NCBI GenBank assembly: GCA_015207195.1
Contig: JADEXJ010000054.1
Location: 1 to 36,839 of the forward strand
Length of the DNA: 36,839 bases
Reading direction: 5' to 3'
Source: Pleurocapsales cyanobacterium LEGE 10410
GTDB lineage: Bacteria; Cyanobacteriota; Cyanobacteriia; Cyanobacteriales; Xenococcaceae
Numbering within the stretch: the stretch's first letter is position 1; every line of letters starts with the position of its first letter. Position numbers and translations under genes: made by a program. A model generated the notes under the pieces. The model did not search any database. It worked only from the letters and a program-made list of their open reading frames with translations, and was not told the origin of the DNA. Below are positions 7,808 through 16,572 of the stretch, one piece after another.

Positions 7808-8755
7808 ATGCTGAAACTTTTCAAGCTATCATTTAGTTTATTATGCACGTTGCTGTGTGTCGTCTTATTATTCGGAGTCATGGTTCTTCCCAGCTTTGCA
7901 GCTACTGACAGTCTGGGAGAAGGGACGCTAGTTAGTTTGGCTACGGTGAAGCAATCTGAGCTATCGGCTGAAACCTTACAAGAAGAAGTGACCAAAGCCC
8001 AAGAAGAGGCAACAGAAGCAGCACAGAGTTCGATCGACCCCGAAGCGATCGCCGCAGTAGAAGAAACCAAAAAAGCGATCGTGGCGATCGACAAAGGTAA
8101 GTTCCAAGATGCGATTCAAGCCTTGGAACTAGCAACTGGGAAACTAGATATTCTGTTAGCACGCAATCCCAAACTAGCATTTATACCCCTGAGTTCTATG
8201 GTGGAAGTTATTGATGTTGCACCTCAAGATAAGCAATCTCTCAAAATATTCCTCGATCGACTCCAAAGTGCTATCAATATTGAAGACTATCCAGCAGCAC
8301 GGGAAATTCTCGATAATCTGATTAGCGAGGTACGGACTAAAACAGTGAACGTACCTTTAGCTAGTTATACCGAAGCGATGAAAGATGCTGCTCGTTTATT
8401 GGATAACAAACAGCCAGAGGTTGCCAAAGCATTGTTGCAAACAGCTTTATCTACCTTAGTAATTACAGAAACAAATCGTCCCATTCCCATCATTAACGCC
8501 CAAACCGAACTAATAGGTGCAATTGCTCTAGCGCAAACAGATAAAGAGAATGCCATCAAATTAATGGAAAATGCTCGTCAAGATTTGCAGCTAGCCAAAG
8601 ATTTAGGTTACGCCAAAGGCGATCTTAAATATGTAGAACTAGACAAAATCATTGCCAGTATTGAGAAAAAAATCCGAATCAATGCTGATGTTGCTTCTGC
8701 CTTTGGTGAACTACAAGATGAGTTAACTAACTTTCTCGGTCGCGTATCTGCATAA
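7808..8755 (+). CDS. YfdX-family exported protein
   Basis: The 315-residue protein has a clear Sec signal peptide (hydrophobic stretch about residues 9-27, cleavage after PSFA-ATD). The mature part is helical, with repeats of the type KAIVAIDKGKFQDAIQALELATGKL and AARLLDNKQPEVAKALLQTALSTL, the pattern of the YfdX family. In Escherichia coli yfdX belongs to an EvgA-controlled acid-resistance region; its molecular role is unsettled. The ribosome-binding site is AAGAGG. It follows the flavoprotein gene by 125 bp with no island promoter between, so it is probably read through from promoter copy 4. An IS701-type insertion begins 55 bp after its stop. Confidence 0.82.
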   Translation: MLKLFKLSFSLLCTLLCVVLLFGVMVLPSFAATDSLGEGTLVSLATVKQSELSAETLQEEVTKAQEEATEAAQSSIDPEAIAAVEETKKAIVAIDKGKFQDAIQALELATGKLDILLARNPKLAFIPLSSMVEVIDVAPQDKQSLKIFLDRLQSAINIEDYPAAREILDNLISEVRTKTVNVPLASYTEAMKDAARLLDNKQPEVAKALLQTALSTLVITETNRPIPIINAQTELIGAIALAQTDKENAIKLMENARQDLQLAKDLGYAKGDLKYVELDKIIASIEKKIRINADVASAFGELQDELTNFLGRVSA

Positions 8756-8805
8756 AACTAGGAAGTTTTTGTCTATCTAAGAAATTGTAGCAACAATTAT
8801 TTTTC

Positions 8806-8809
8806 TTAG
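8806..8809. repeat. Target-site duplication TTAG (left)
   Basis: It matches TTAG at 10235-10238 on the other side of the insertion sequence. Confidence 0.85.
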
Positions 8810-10234
8810 CTGGACTTTCGGAAAAAAGTAAAAATAATGAGCCACAATCCTGATAGAGTAATAGTTGTACTTGAATAGCAGCTGCGATCGCCAGAATGAA
8901 AGAAACAACCCTGTCGGCGATGCCACCATGCTTTGAAAAATGGTGCGCCAAATTTGACGATTTATGGAAAAACCCAGGTCAAAAAAAGGGATTTCGTTAT
9001 TATTTAACAGGATTGCTGGGAGAAAGTAAACGCAAAAATATTGCTCAAATGACCGATAATATAATCGGTTCTTCGTATCATAATGTTCATCATTTTATTA
9101 GTAAATACAAATGGTCAACATCCTTAGTAAATGAACGTCGTTTGAAACTGATGGATAAGTGCAATCAGACTAGAATCAGAAATGGTTTTGCACTGATAAT
9201 CGATGATTCTGGACACAGAAAAAGTGGTAACTTTACTGATGGAGTGGGACGACAATATATTGGAGAAATAGGCAAAACTGACAACGGAATAGTGATAGTT
9301 ACGACTCATTTATATGATGGAGTCAGAAGTCTTCCTCTAGACGTTGAATTATATCAACATGCTGATTCATTACCCAAAGGAAAAGAAGATAAAAATTTTG
9401 TAAAAAAGCCAGACATAGCTCTAAAATTAATCAATAAAACAATAGAGAGAAAATATCATCCAGGAATTGTTTTAATCGATGGAGGATATGGGAATAATTC
9501 GACTTTCTTGAAGGAATTAGAAAAGCTTAGGCTCAATTATATTGGGGGATTGGCTAAGAATCGGCTGGCTAGTGTAATCAATCTAGAAACAGGAGAAAAA
9601 CCGTCAGAAAAAAGGTTAGATCAAATAATATTATCTTTGCCTAAAGAAAATTTTGAGGCGGTCACTTTAGAAATTGATAAACCAAAAACTGTTTGGGTAG
9701 CTACTATAAAAGCTGAGACTAATGGTCTTAAAGGTCAGAGAACTATCGCAATCGTCATGAATGCTAACTCTGTTGAAGAAGCTACTGAAATAGATTATTT
9801 AATTACGAATGAATCAGAAAATCAAGCAACAGGACAATGGATAGTTAAAACATTTTCAAATAGAAACTATATTGAAAAGTTTTATCGAGAAGCTAAAGGG
9901 TGCTTGGGCTTAAAAGAATATCAAACAAGAAAAAAAGAAGCTCTAATTCGTCATTTTATTTTAGTATTTACTGCTTACACTTTCATTATTTATCAGCAAT
10001 TAATGGGAGGACTAAGAAAACGTTATGCTAAGAAATCTTTAACGACTTTTGCTGAAACATTAGAAGCATTTTTAACAGGTATTTCTGACAATTTCTTGGG
10101 GTGGCTACAAAATAATATGGAACTGTTTGCCGAACATAAAGCCTGCCGAGGATTTGTCTGGGGATGAAATCAGGTTAAAGTTCTGCTCTACTTATCTTTA
10201 AAGAATTATCAGTTACTTTTTTCCGAAAGTCCAG
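8810..10234 (+). mobile_element. Complete IS701-family insertion sequence, 1425 bp
   Basis: Perfect 22-bp terminal inverted repeats (8810-8831 and 10213-10234; outer end CTGGACTTTCGG) bound a single transposase gene. The element is flanked by TTAG on both sides (8806-8809 and 10235-10238), a 4-bp duplication fitting the YTAR target of the IS701 family. Perfect ends and an intact ORF suggest a recent insertion. Confidence 0.93.
8896..10167 (+). CDS. IS701-family DDE transposase
   Basis: The 423-residue transposase catalyses cut-and-paste movement of the element. The likely catalytic acids lie in FALIIDDSGHRKSG (D103), VLIDGGYGN (D195) and NYIEKFYREAKGCLGL (E327 as the IE of the family motif). 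The following YQTRK and hydrophobic FILVFTAYTFIIYQQL segment are typical of the IS701/SRSO17 group. The ORF runs uninterrupted between the inverted repeats and is richer in A+T than the host genes around it. No clear Shine-Dalgarno sequence precedes the ATG. The element is probably functional. Confidence 0.93.
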   Translation: MKETTLSAMPPCFEKWCAKFDDLWKNPGQKKGFRYYLTGLLGESKRKNIAQMTDNIIGSSYHNVHHFISKYKWSTSLVNERRLKLMDKCNQTRIRNGFALIIDDSGHRKSGNFTDGVGRQYIGEIGKTDNGIVIVTTHLYDGVRSLPLDVELYQHADSLPKGKEDKNFVKKPDIALKLINKTIERKYHPGIVLIDGGYGNNSTFLKELEKLRLNYIGGLAKNRLASVINLETGEKPSEKRLDQIILSLPKENFEAVTLEIDKPKTVWVATIKAETNGLKGQRTIAIVMNANSVEEATEIDYLITNESENQATGQWIVKTFSNRNYIEKFYREAKGCLGLKEYQTRKKEALIRHFILVFTAYTFIIYQQLMGGLRKRYAKKSLTTFAETLEAFLTGISDNFLGWLQNNMELFAEHKACRGFVWG

Positions 10235-10238
10235 TTAG
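10235..10238. repeat. Target-site duplication TTAG (right)
   Basis: Right copy of the IS701 target duplication. The pre-insertion sequence reads TTTTTCTTAG joined to TTCTAATGAC. Confidence 0.85.
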
Positions 10239-10307
10239 TTCTAATGACACTAGCTTTACTAAAAAAACTTTATTTATTCGCAGAATCCAGACTATATTAC
10301 ACAACCA

Positions 10308-10350
10308 GATAACTTACCGACGCTTACTCTCAAACCTACGGTAAGTTATC
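10308..10350 (+). promoter_or_regulatory. Perfect inverted repeat in the leader of the PRC-barrel gene
   Basis: GATAACTTACCG (10308-10319) and CGGTAAGTTATC (10339-10350) form a perfect 12-bp stem with a 19-nt loop, ending 22 nt before the ATG. The AAGGAG ribosome-binding site (10356-10361) lies just outside. It may be an operator for a dimeric regulator or an mRNA hairpin controlling translation. Confidence 0.5.
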
Positions 10351-10372
10351 CAATCAAGGAGAACTCAGAACC

Positions 10373-11032
10373 ATGAAAGATATTCCTTTAAATGCTGAGG
10401 TTATTTGTAAAGATGGCAAATGTGGTAAAACCAGTCATGTCATAATTAATCCCCTCAATCGAGACATAACTCACGTTGTGGTGCAAAATGAAGAGTTTGT
10501 TGGCTCTCATAAGCGTTTAGTGCCACTTGCTCAAATTATCGCCAGTAATCACAAATCAATTCATTTGAACTGCACCAAAGATGAACTTGCAGAAATGGAG
10601 AAATTTACTGAAACTCACTACTATATCGATCGCGATGTAGGATATCCGTCTTTAGAATTACCTGCCAAGCAGATGCTGGATGAATTAGATCCATTTTTAG
10701 TAATGTGGCCTTATGTTTATACCGATGACAATCCATATTTAATTCCTGAAGAAGATGAACTTATTCCGACGGGGGAAATGGCGGTGCGTCGGGGAGCAGA
10801 GGTGAAAGCAACCGATGGCTATGTAGGGAAAGTAAATGAGTTTGTTATCGATGCCCAAAACAATTGTATTACTCATTTAGTATTGCGAGAAGGACACCTC
10901 TGGGACAAAAAGGAACTAACTTTACCATTGTCGGCGATCGCCAGTATGGAAGAAGGCATAGTTCATTTAAACTTGGATAAGAAAACTGCCAAATCTTTAC
11001 CTGCTATTCCTATCAGACGTTTCTATTCCTAA
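10373..11032 (+). CDS. Double PRC-barrel-like protein
   Basis: The 219-residue soluble protein has two similar beta-rich halves: residues about 4-70 (IPLNAEVICKDGKCGKTSHV, ITHVVVQ, HKRLVPLAQI) and about 130-200 (GAEVKATDGYVGKVNEFVID, ITHLVLREGHLWDKKELTLP). Both carry the PRC-barrel pattern (xGxVxxxxxD.....HLVVR.....KEL.LP). PRC barrels occur in RimM, in photosynthetic reaction-centre H subunits and in stress proteins, where they usually mediate protein contacts. The start is supported by AAGGAG. With the IS701 element upstream and a long inverted repeat in its leader, this gene may have its own control. The exact role is unknown. Confidence 0.75.
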   Translation: MKDIPLNAEVICKDGKCGKTSHVIINPLNRDITHVVVQNEEFVGSHKRLVPLAQIIASNHKSIHLNCTKDELAEMEKFTETHYYIDRDVGYPSLELPAKQMLDELDPFLVMWPYVYTDDNPYLIPEEDELIPTGEMAVRRGAEVKATDGYVGKVNEFVIDAQNNCITHLVLREGHLWDKKELTLPLSAIASMEEGIVHLNLDKKTAKSLPAIPIRRFYS

Positions 11033-11040
11033 TTCACCAA

Positions 11041-11211
11041 CGTCGATTGAAGAGTGATGAGGTAATTGGGGTGTTTGGGGTAGCCCTAAAGGATTCCTAA
11101 AGGATACACCTGCGGATAACCGCATCGCATAAGAGGTAGTGGGGTAGAGAGGTAATATATAATATACAACCCTATCTTCAATAACTTCAATAACTTCACT
11201 ACTTCATTCCT
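11041..11211. repeat. Repeat-rich intergenic stretch
   Basis: No gene is seen. It contains AATTGGGGTGTTTGGGG, a direct repeat CCTAAAGGAT (11085-11094 and 11096-11105), a short hairpin TGCGG-ATAA-CCGCA (11111-11124) and tandem AACTTCAAT-like 9-mers (about 11174-11205), the last running into promoter copy 5. Confidence 0.45.
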
Positions 11212-11244
11212 CCTCATAAGTTCTTCAAAGTTTTTTTCTAATCT
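11212..11244 (+). promoter_or_regulatory. Island promoter, copy 5 (second hsp20 unit)
   Basis: CCTCATAAGTTCTTCAAA (11212-11229), 9 nt, TAATCT (11239-11244). The 18-mer is identical to copy 1. Confidence 0.72.
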
Positions 11245-11335
11245 CAACTTAGATTGCATAGGCGAGTTAAAAAATACATGGTTGCAATAAAAAAACTTAG
11301 TAACAATTTAAATCGCCAGCATCAGTTTAAATATT
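11212..11335 (+). repeat. Duplicated promoter-leader segment, copy B
   Basis: Partner of 6505-6630: same promoter element, TTAGATTGC (11249-11257), AGGCGAGT, and the 21-bp identical block at 11315-11335. Copy B is probably the original context, because the Hsp20 start follows closely (ATG 11356, GGAGAT site). Confidence 0.72.
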
Positions 11336-11355
11336 GAAATATTGGAGATAAAACT

Positions 11356-11823
11356 ATGGCTATTGTCCGTCATGACCCTTTTCGACAACTTTCTAATTGG
11401 GAACCTTTCCGAGAAATTGGCAGTTTACAACGGGAAATAAACTCCCTGTTCGATAGGCTCGCACCAAACTTCGATCGAGAACTTAGTGAATTTGCCTTTA
11501 CTCCTTCTGCTGAAATCAAGGAAACCGATGATGGAATTTGTCTCAAGTTAGAAGTTCCTGGTATGGAAGCTAAAGATCTAGATATTGAAGTAACCGAAGA
11601 TTCTGTTGCTATTAGTGGCGAACGCCAGGAAGAAACCAAGTCTGAGGAAAAAGGTATAAAACGCTCGGAATTCAGCTACGGTAAATTTGAAAGAATTATT
11701 CCGCTACCAGCTCGAATTCAAAATGACAAGGTAAAAGCTGAATATAAAAATGGTGTTTTGAATCTAACCATGTCTAAGTCAGAAGAAGAAAAGAATAAAG
11801 CTGTCAAAGTAGAAGTGAAATAG
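11356..11823 (+). CDS. Small heat-shock protein Hsp20 (second copy)
   Basis: The 155-residue protein has an N-terminal arm (SNWEPFREIGSLQREINSLFDRLAP) and an alpha-crystallin domain (about 48-150) containing LKLEVPGMEAKDLDIEV, FSYGKFERIIPLPARI and NGVLNLTMSKSEEEKNK. It is a close paralogue of the first Hsp20, with near-identical domain borders and C-terminal charge pattern; the arm is about ten residues longer. The ribosome-binding site TTGGAGAT precedes the ATG. It heads a unit of same-strand genes (membrane Cys protein, SDR, small helical protein, P2 ATPase) under promoter copy 5. Confidence 0.95.
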   Translation: MAIVRHDPFRQLSNWEPFREIGSLQREINSLFDRLAPNFDRELSEFAFTPSAEIKETDDGICLKLEVPGMEAKDLDIEVTEDSVAISGERQEETKSEEKGIKRSEFSYGKFERIIPLPARIQNDKVKAEYKNGVLNLTMSKSEEEKNKAVKVEVK

Positions 11824-11847
11824 TAGATTCTAACTGTTTGTTTTTTG

Positions 11848-11876
11848 GGGGAAGGTAAAATGATTCAACTTTCCCC
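11848..11876 (+). other. Hairpin after second hsp20
   Basis: GGGGAAGGT (11848-11856) pairs with ACTTTCCCC (11868-11876), 9 bp with one G-T pair and an 11-nt loop. No T-run follows on the + strand, so partial attenuation or mRNA 3'-end protection is more likely than full termination. Confidence 0.35.
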
Positions 11877-11912
11877 TCACGTAGCACCAACTCTAAAGAT
11901 GAGGTAAAAGAC

Positions 11913-12284
11913 ATGAGCGATCGCCATCTTTTCGGAAAATCTACTTTAATAAAAAAAACAGATCTGATAACCTTGAGCGAAACTCAGCCGATTGAAGAAA
12001 AATTAGAAGATTCACCTATCAAAGTAAATGATACAAGTATTAATTATTTAGTGGTTATTCTATCACTTTTATTAATAGCATTACGATTTTTTTGGCTTTC
12101 ATCAAAATTTAAGTTATTCGATAACATAAGTTTGGGTATTCGACCCTCACCTCAAATTCCTTGTAAAAACTGTCGATTTTTAGCCAAAAACCAATATTTG
12201 AAGTGTGCCGTACATCCGTCAAAGGTTTTGACAGCGCAAGCCATCAATTGTTCTGACTACTGTTGTAAACATAAGCTTTATTAA
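11913..12284 (+). CDS. Small Cys-rich membrane protein, unknown function
   Basis: The 123-residue protein has a polar N-terminal 45 residues, one hydrophobic segment (about 46-62, LVVILSLLLIALRFFWL) and a C-terminal cysteine module: CKNC (about 86-89), a single C in LKCAVHP, then CSDYCC. The spacing C-x2-C ... KCAVHP ... CSDY resembles a small metal- or disulfide-binding knuckle found in short cyanobacterial proteins of unknown function; no named family is claimed. The gene starts with ATGAGCGATCGCC, so a HIP1-like site overlaps the start. It lies between Hsp20 and the SDR in the same orientation. Confidence 0.6.
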   Translation: MSDRHLFGKSTLIKKTDLITLSETQPIEEKLEDSPIKVNDTSINYLVVILSLLLIALRFFWLSSKFKLFDNISLGIRPSPQIPCKNCRFLAKNQYLKCAVHPSKVLTAQAINCSDYCCKHKLY

Positions 12285-12372
12285 ATCGAATGAAAATAGC
12301 ACTTTTTCAAACATTTTTATACTGCTAATTAATTTTTAAACAATTTAAATATTTTTCAACTAGGAGAAAAAA

Positions 12373-13143
12373 ATGAACAGAGTAAAAGATAAAGTAGCTA
12401 TTGTAACAGGTGGCGCAAATGGAATTGGGCAAGCAACCTGCATACTCTTAGCCCAAGAGGGTGCTAAAGTCGCTATTACTGATATCCTCGACAGCCAAGG
12501 TCAAAAACTGGCAGAGGAAATAGAAAGTAAAGGTAGTGTAGCTCAGTTTTGGCATCTTGATGTTTCTCAAGAAGCAGAAGTAAAGCGAGTATTTGCCGAG
12601 ATTCATGACCAGTTCGGAAAAATTGATGTTCTGGTTAATAATGCAGGAATTTCTGGTGTAGACAAGCCTACCCACGAGATAGCTGAAGATGAGTGGGACA
12701 AAGTGATTAATGTAAATGTTAAAGGGGTATTCCTTTGTACTAAGCACGCGATCGCCTATATGCAACAATCGGGTGGTGGCAGCATTATCAACCTCTCTTC
12801 TATTTACGGTCTTGTTAGTGCAGCCGATATTCCTGCCTATCACGCATCTAAAGGGGCTGCGCGGTTGATGAGTAAAACCGATGCTCTCTTCTACGCTAAA
12901 GATAACATTAGAGTCAACTCCGTGCATCCTGGCTTTATCTGGACTCCTTTAGTTGAAGACTTAGGAAGAAGATCTCCCCAAGGAGTAGAGGCATATAAAC
13001 AGCACCTCGATAGTTTGCATCCCATCGGTCATATGGGTGAACCGCAGGATATCGCTTACGGCATTCTCTATCTTGCTTCGGATGAATCTAAGTTTATTAC
13101 GGGTAGTGAATTAGTTATTGATGGCGGCTATACCGCACAGTAA
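12373..13143 (+). CDS. Short-chain dehydrogenase/reductase (classical SDR)
   Basis: The 256-residue classical SDR has the cofactor motif VTGGANGIGQA (about 11-21), NNAG (about 89-92), the catalytic Ser in INLSSIYG, the YxxxK in YHASK (about 155-159) and the C-terminal IDGGYTAQ. An Asp after the second strand (AITDILD) favours NAD(H) over NADP(H). It would oxidise or reduce an alcohol/ketone; the substrate cannot be read, and similarity is to the glucose dehydrogenase / cyclopentanol dehydrogenase-like group. The AGGAG site precedes the ATG. It lies in the second Hsp20 unit. Confidence 0.93.
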   Translation: MNRVKDKVAIVTGGANGIGQATCILLAQEGAKVAITDILDSQGQKLAEEIESKGSVAQFWHLDVSQEAEVKRVFAEIHDQFGKIDVLVNNAGISGVDKPTHEIAEDEWDKVINVNVKGVFLCTKHAIAYMQQSGGGSIINLSSIYGLVSAADIPAYHASKGAARLMSKTDALFYAKDNIRVNSVHPGFIWTPLVEDLGRRSPQGVEAYKQHLDSLHPIGHMGEPQDIAYGILYLASDESKFITGSELVIDGGYTAQ

Positions 13144-13205
13144 TCGATTTAAAGCCAGAAAAGTCTAATTTTTCTAAACCTTTTCCAACTAAAAAAGATC
13201 GAGCT

Positions 13206-13436
13206 ATGAATATGAGAAAAGTTTTGTCTCAATCTACCGAGATAGAAGAAGCCATACAAAAAGTTGAGAATGCCCTTGATGCAACTGAATTGATAACTGA
13301 ACCAGTTTATTTGAGTTTGATTAATCGACAAGCATCCTCAACAAGCCTTGTTTTACAAGAAGTCGAACAGATTAAAGTCAAACTTAATGAGGCTATTGAA
13401 TCTCTAGTTGAAATTAGCAAGCACCACCGAGATTAA
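13206..13436 (+). CDS. Small helical protein, unknown function
   Basis: This 76-residue, probably all-helical protein (IEEAIQKVENALDATELI ... LVLQEVEQIKVKLNEAIESLVEI) has heptad-like spacing in its second half, suggesting a short coiled coil. No family is recognised. Its stop is 2 nt before the ATG of the P2-type ATPase, so the two are almost certainly cotranscribed and perhaps translationally coupled; it might be an accessory subunit or regulator of the pump. The assigned ATG at 13206 has a weak GATCGAG upstream; an alternative ATG lies two codons later. Confidence 0.55.
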   Translation: MNMRKVLSQSTEIEEAIQKVENALDATELITEPVYLSLINRQASSTSLVLQEVEQIKVKLNEAIESLVEISKHHRD

Positions 13437-13438
13437 AC

Positions 13439-16192
13439 ATGAGTAACTGGTACGAGTTGGACTCAATTGAGGTATTGCAAAAGCTTAAGACTAATAGCAG
13501 AAAAGGCTTGAGCAAATTAGAAGTAACTCGTCGCCTCAAAAAATATGGCTTTAATGAATTAACCGAGCGAACTATTGAGAGTCCCTGGCAAATTTTATGG
13601 CGGCAATTAACCGCCACTATGGTGTTAATTTTGCTGCTTGCTGCTCTAGTTTCAGCTATTTTGGGAGATTTTAAGGATGCCGTTGCCATTCTCGCGATCG
13701 TTGTTTTCAATACCTTATTGGGATTTAAACAAGAATATCAAGCTCAACAGTCTCTTGCCGCGCTCAAGAAGCTAGCAGTACCTACAGTCAGAGTGCGTCG
13801 CAATGAACTCGTGGAGGAAATTTCTGCCCGCGAATTAGTGCCAGGCGACATTGTAATCTTAGAAGCGGGAAATTTAGTTCCTGCTGACTGCCGTGTGCTA
13901 GAGAGTGCCAGCCTGAGAATTCAGGAAGCTTCCCTAACTGGTGAATCCGAACCTATGGATAAAAATTCCTCGGTATTGAATCAAGCCGAGCTATCTCTAG
14001 CAGAACGCCTCAATATGACATACATGGGAACATCTGTTACCTATGGTCGGGGTTTGGCGGTAGTTACTGAAACTGGAATGAAAACGGAATTAGGTCAGAT
14101 TGCGGGAGCAATTCAAACTGTAGGTCGCGAATCAACCCGACTACAGCAACGCTTAGAAGTGTTAGGACGGGTTCTAGGAATTGCGATCTTGATTCTCGTT
14201 ACAGCAATCTTTATATTAGGCTTACTGCGGGGAGAAGGTTTGAAGTTAATGTTTCTGACTGCCGTAAGTCTGGGGGTGGCAGCAATACCCGAAGGTTTAC
14301 CAGCGGTGGTCACAATTGCTTTGGCTTTAGGGGCGCAGCGTATGTTGAAGAGGAAAGCTTTAATCCGCAAACTCCCCGCAGTAGAAACGTTAGGCTCAGT
14401 TACCACCATCTGCTCGGATAAAACGGGGACTTTAACTGAGAACCGCATGACCGTAACCTTTCTAGCTGTAGCTGGTCAGCGAGTGAATTTAACCGAGCTT
14501 TTAGACCATGACACCCCAATACTAAATAATAGTGAAGCAGAATCTACTTTACTTACAAAGCAACCCGCGCTAACTCTACTTTTGACTGGTGCTGCTCTGT
14601 GTAACGATGCTTTGTTGAAATCAGAAGAGGACGACCCACATCACTTTTACGGTATTGGAGATCCGACTGAGAGTGCTTTAGTGGTAGCTGCTGCCCGTCA
14701 GGAACTTTGGAAAGCTAACTTAGAAGATGTCTTTCTGCGTCGTGCCGAGATTCCTTTTGATGCCGAGCGTAAGCGGATGACCACTGTTCACCAACTTCCG
14801 AAGGATAACAATCGAATTCCCCCATCTCTCAAGTCGATTTTGCCTTGGGAGTGGGTGCTAGAGCAGTCGGGAAGCATTGTTTTTACTAAAGGTGCTGTCG
14901 ATAGTCTGCTGAAAGTTGTCAGCCAAGTATGGGTAAACGAATGGGCAGAACCGATCGATGATAACTGGCAGCAAAAAATTTTACAGCTCAGTGAGGGGCT
15001 AGCACGAGATGGTATGCGCGTTCTTGGTGTCGCTTTTAAACCCCTAGAAACTCTTCCTTCTGGGTCAGAGGTTAAAAGTGTAGAGCAAAATCTAATCTTC
15101 TTAGGTATAGTTGGGATGCTTGACCCAGCAAGACCTGAAGTTAAGAATGCAGTGCAAACTTGCCAAGCTGCTGGCATTCGTCCTGTGATGATTACGGGGG
15201 ATCATCCTCTTACGGCTATGAATATTGCTCGCGAATTGGGGATTTCCTCTAGCGAAAGGTTTCTTACGGGTCAAGACTTGAAACATCTCTCAGTTAAAGA
15301 ATTAGCAAACATAGTTGAATCGGTTTCTGTCTATGCGCGAGTGTCCCCACAGCAAAAACTAGAAATTGTTCGTGCTTTGCAAAGTCGTGGTCAGGTTGTG
15401 GCAATGACAGGGGATGGGGTTAATGATGCCCCAGCTTTAAAGAAAGCCGATATTGGCGTAGCGATGGGCATTACTGGTACGGATGTCGCTAAAGAAACAG
15501 CAGATATGGTTTTGCTGGACGATAACTTTACTACTGTTGTTGCTGCGATCGAAGAAGGTCGAGTCATCTACGATAATATTCGTAAGTTCATTAAGTATAC
15601 TTTGACTGGTAACTGTGGCGAACTTTGGGTGATTATACTCGCTCCTGTTTGGGGAATGCCACTACCCCTATTACCGCTACAAATTCTCTGGATTAATCTC
15701 TTAGCCGATGGTCTGTTGGCACTAGCTTTAAGTGTAGAGCCAGGAGAGCGTAAGATTATGCAACGTAGACCCTACAAACCAAATGAGAGTATCTTTGGTC
15801 GCGGGGTAGGTCGCGATATTGTCTGGGTGGGGTTGCTTTTAGGCTTAGTATTACTGTCAGTGGCATACAGCTATTGGTCAGAAGATCAGGCTAGTTGGCA
15901 AACTATGGTGTTTACTACCTTAGCTTTCTCTCGGATAGGACTTGCTCAAACCATGCGCTCTGAACGAGAATCGCTGTTTAGTATTGGCTTACTAGGTAAC
16001 AAGCCTTTATTGGGAGCCGTCTTTCTCACTTTCGGTTTGCAACTGGCAATAGTCTATACACCTTTCTTACAAAATATCTTCCAAACCACGACTCTCTCAA
16101 TGTTCGATCTGACTATTTGCTTGATTTTAAGCAGCATAGTTTTTTCTGCTATGGAGATCGAGAAGTGGCTGATGAGAAAAAAATACCGTTAA
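13439..16192 (+). CDS. P2-type cation-transporting ATPase
   Basis: The 917-residue P-type ATPase has an N-terminal cation-ATPase domain, the actuator motif LTGESEP (about 165), the TM4 signature [18 protein letters not shown], the phosphorylation motif [13 protein letters not shown] with D327, KGA in the nucleotide domain, and [21 protein letters not shown] (about 659). The six-helix C-terminal region includes [10 protein letters not shown] and [18 protein letters not shown]. This is the P2 (SERCA/Na+/Ca2+-like) class. Relative to SERCA TM6 (NLVTDG) it reads NLLADG, so one Thr ligand is Ala and ion specificity is uncertain (Ca2+, Na+ or other). It lies in the inner membrane, 2 nt downstream of the small helical protein. 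Mycobacterial CtpF is a member of this class in the DosR dormancy regulon. Confidence 0.93.
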   Translation: MSNWYELDSIEVLQKLKTNSRKGLSKLEVTRRLKKYGFNELTERTIESPWQILWRQLTATMVLILLLAALVSAILGDFKDAVAILAIVVFNTLLGFKQEYQAQQSLAALKKLAVPTVRVRRNELVEEISARELVPGDIVILEAGNLVPADCRVLESASLRIQEASLTGESEPMDKNSSVLNQAELSLAERLNMTYMGTSVTYGRGLAVVTETGMKTELGQIAGAIQTVGRESTRLQQRLEVLGRVLGIAILILVTAIFILGLLRGEGLKLMFLTAVSLGVAAIPEGLPAVVTIALALGAQRMLKRKALIRKLPAVETLGSVTTICSDKTGTLTENRMTVTFLAVAGQRVNLTELLDHDTPILNNSEAESTLLTKQPALTLLLTGAALCNDALLKSEEDDPHHFYGIGDPTESALVVAAARQELWKANLEDVFLRRAEIPFDAERKRMTTVHQLPKDNNRIPPSLKSILPWEWVLEQSGSIVFTKGAVDSLLKVVSQVWVNEWAEPIDDNWQQKILQLSEGLARDGMRVLGVAFKPLETLPSGSEVKSVEQNLIFLGIVGMLDPARPEVKNAVQTCQAAGIRPVMITGDHPLTAMNIARELGISSSERFLTGQDLKHLSVKELANIVESVSVYARVSPQQKLEIVRALQSRGQVVAMTGDGVNDAPALKKADIGVAMGITGTDVAKETADMVLLDDNFTTVVAAIEEGRVIYDNIRKFIKYTLTGNCGELWVIILAPVWGMPLPLLPLQILWINLLADGLLALALSVEPGERKIMQRRPYKPNESIFGRGVGRDIVWVGLLLGLVLLSVAYSYWSEDQASWQTMVFTTLAFSRIGLAQTMRSERESLFSIGLLGNKPLLGAVFLTFGLQLAIVYTPFLQNIFQTTTLSMFDLTICLILSSIVFSAMEIEKWLMRKKYR

Positions 16193-16221
16193 AAATTTCG
16201 ATTTTAGTAAACTATCAGTTT

Positions 16222-16254
16222 CCTCATAAGTTCCTCAAACTGTCTTTGTAATTT
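16222..16254 (+). promoter_or_regulatory. Island promoter, copy 6 (H+-ATPase unit)
   Basis: CCTCATAAGTTCCTCAAA (16222-16239), 9 nt, TAATTT (16249-16254). It starts 30 bp after the P2 ATPase stop and implies a leader of about 70 nt to the ATG at 16330. Confidence 0.72.
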
Positions 16255-16329
16255 TAAAACAAATCGAAATTCGTTTTGGAATTGAAAAATATTTCGATTT
16301 AGAAAATCTCATCATTTGAGGAGAGACAG

Positions 16330-16572
16330 ATGAGTAACACGAAACCCAGAGCGATAGTTGACTGTTCCTATAATGTTAAAGATTACACCAAAGATACTCC
16401 AGTGAAGATTGCTAAAGGTTCTTTGAAAGGTTGTATGGGTAAAATCTCAGGCTGTACTAGCGATGGCGTTTACTTTATTTGGAGAGATAGGAGTAGCCAA
16501 GCTGACTGTATTCACTGTCCAATAGGTCCAATAGGTCCTTTCTTAAGCAATGAATTGGAGCTAATAAATTAG
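16330..16572 (+). CDS. Small KOW-like protein, unknown function
   Basis: This 80-residue protein contains KDTPVKIAKGSLKGCMGKISGCTSDGVYFIW, which resembles the glycine-centred strand-loop-strand of KOW/SH3-like barrels. Four cysteines are present (including DCIHCPIG). The C-terminal sequence PIGPIGP comes from a direct repeat in the DNA (CCAATAGGT twice). A strong ribosome-binding site (GAGGAGAG) and promoter copy 6 argue for a real gene. The stop codon TAG straddles the left end of the MITE-like element (16571-16656), so the present C-terminus may have been created by that insertion. Confidence 0.6.
   Translation: MSNTKPRAIVDCSYNVKDYTKDTPVKIAKGSLKGCMGKISGCTSDGVYFIWRDRSSQADCIHCPIGPIGPFLSNELELIN

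Noticed and set aside
12448-12927. 159-codon minus-strand ORF inside the SDR gene
   Set aside because: Antisense shadow of a well-supported classical SDR.
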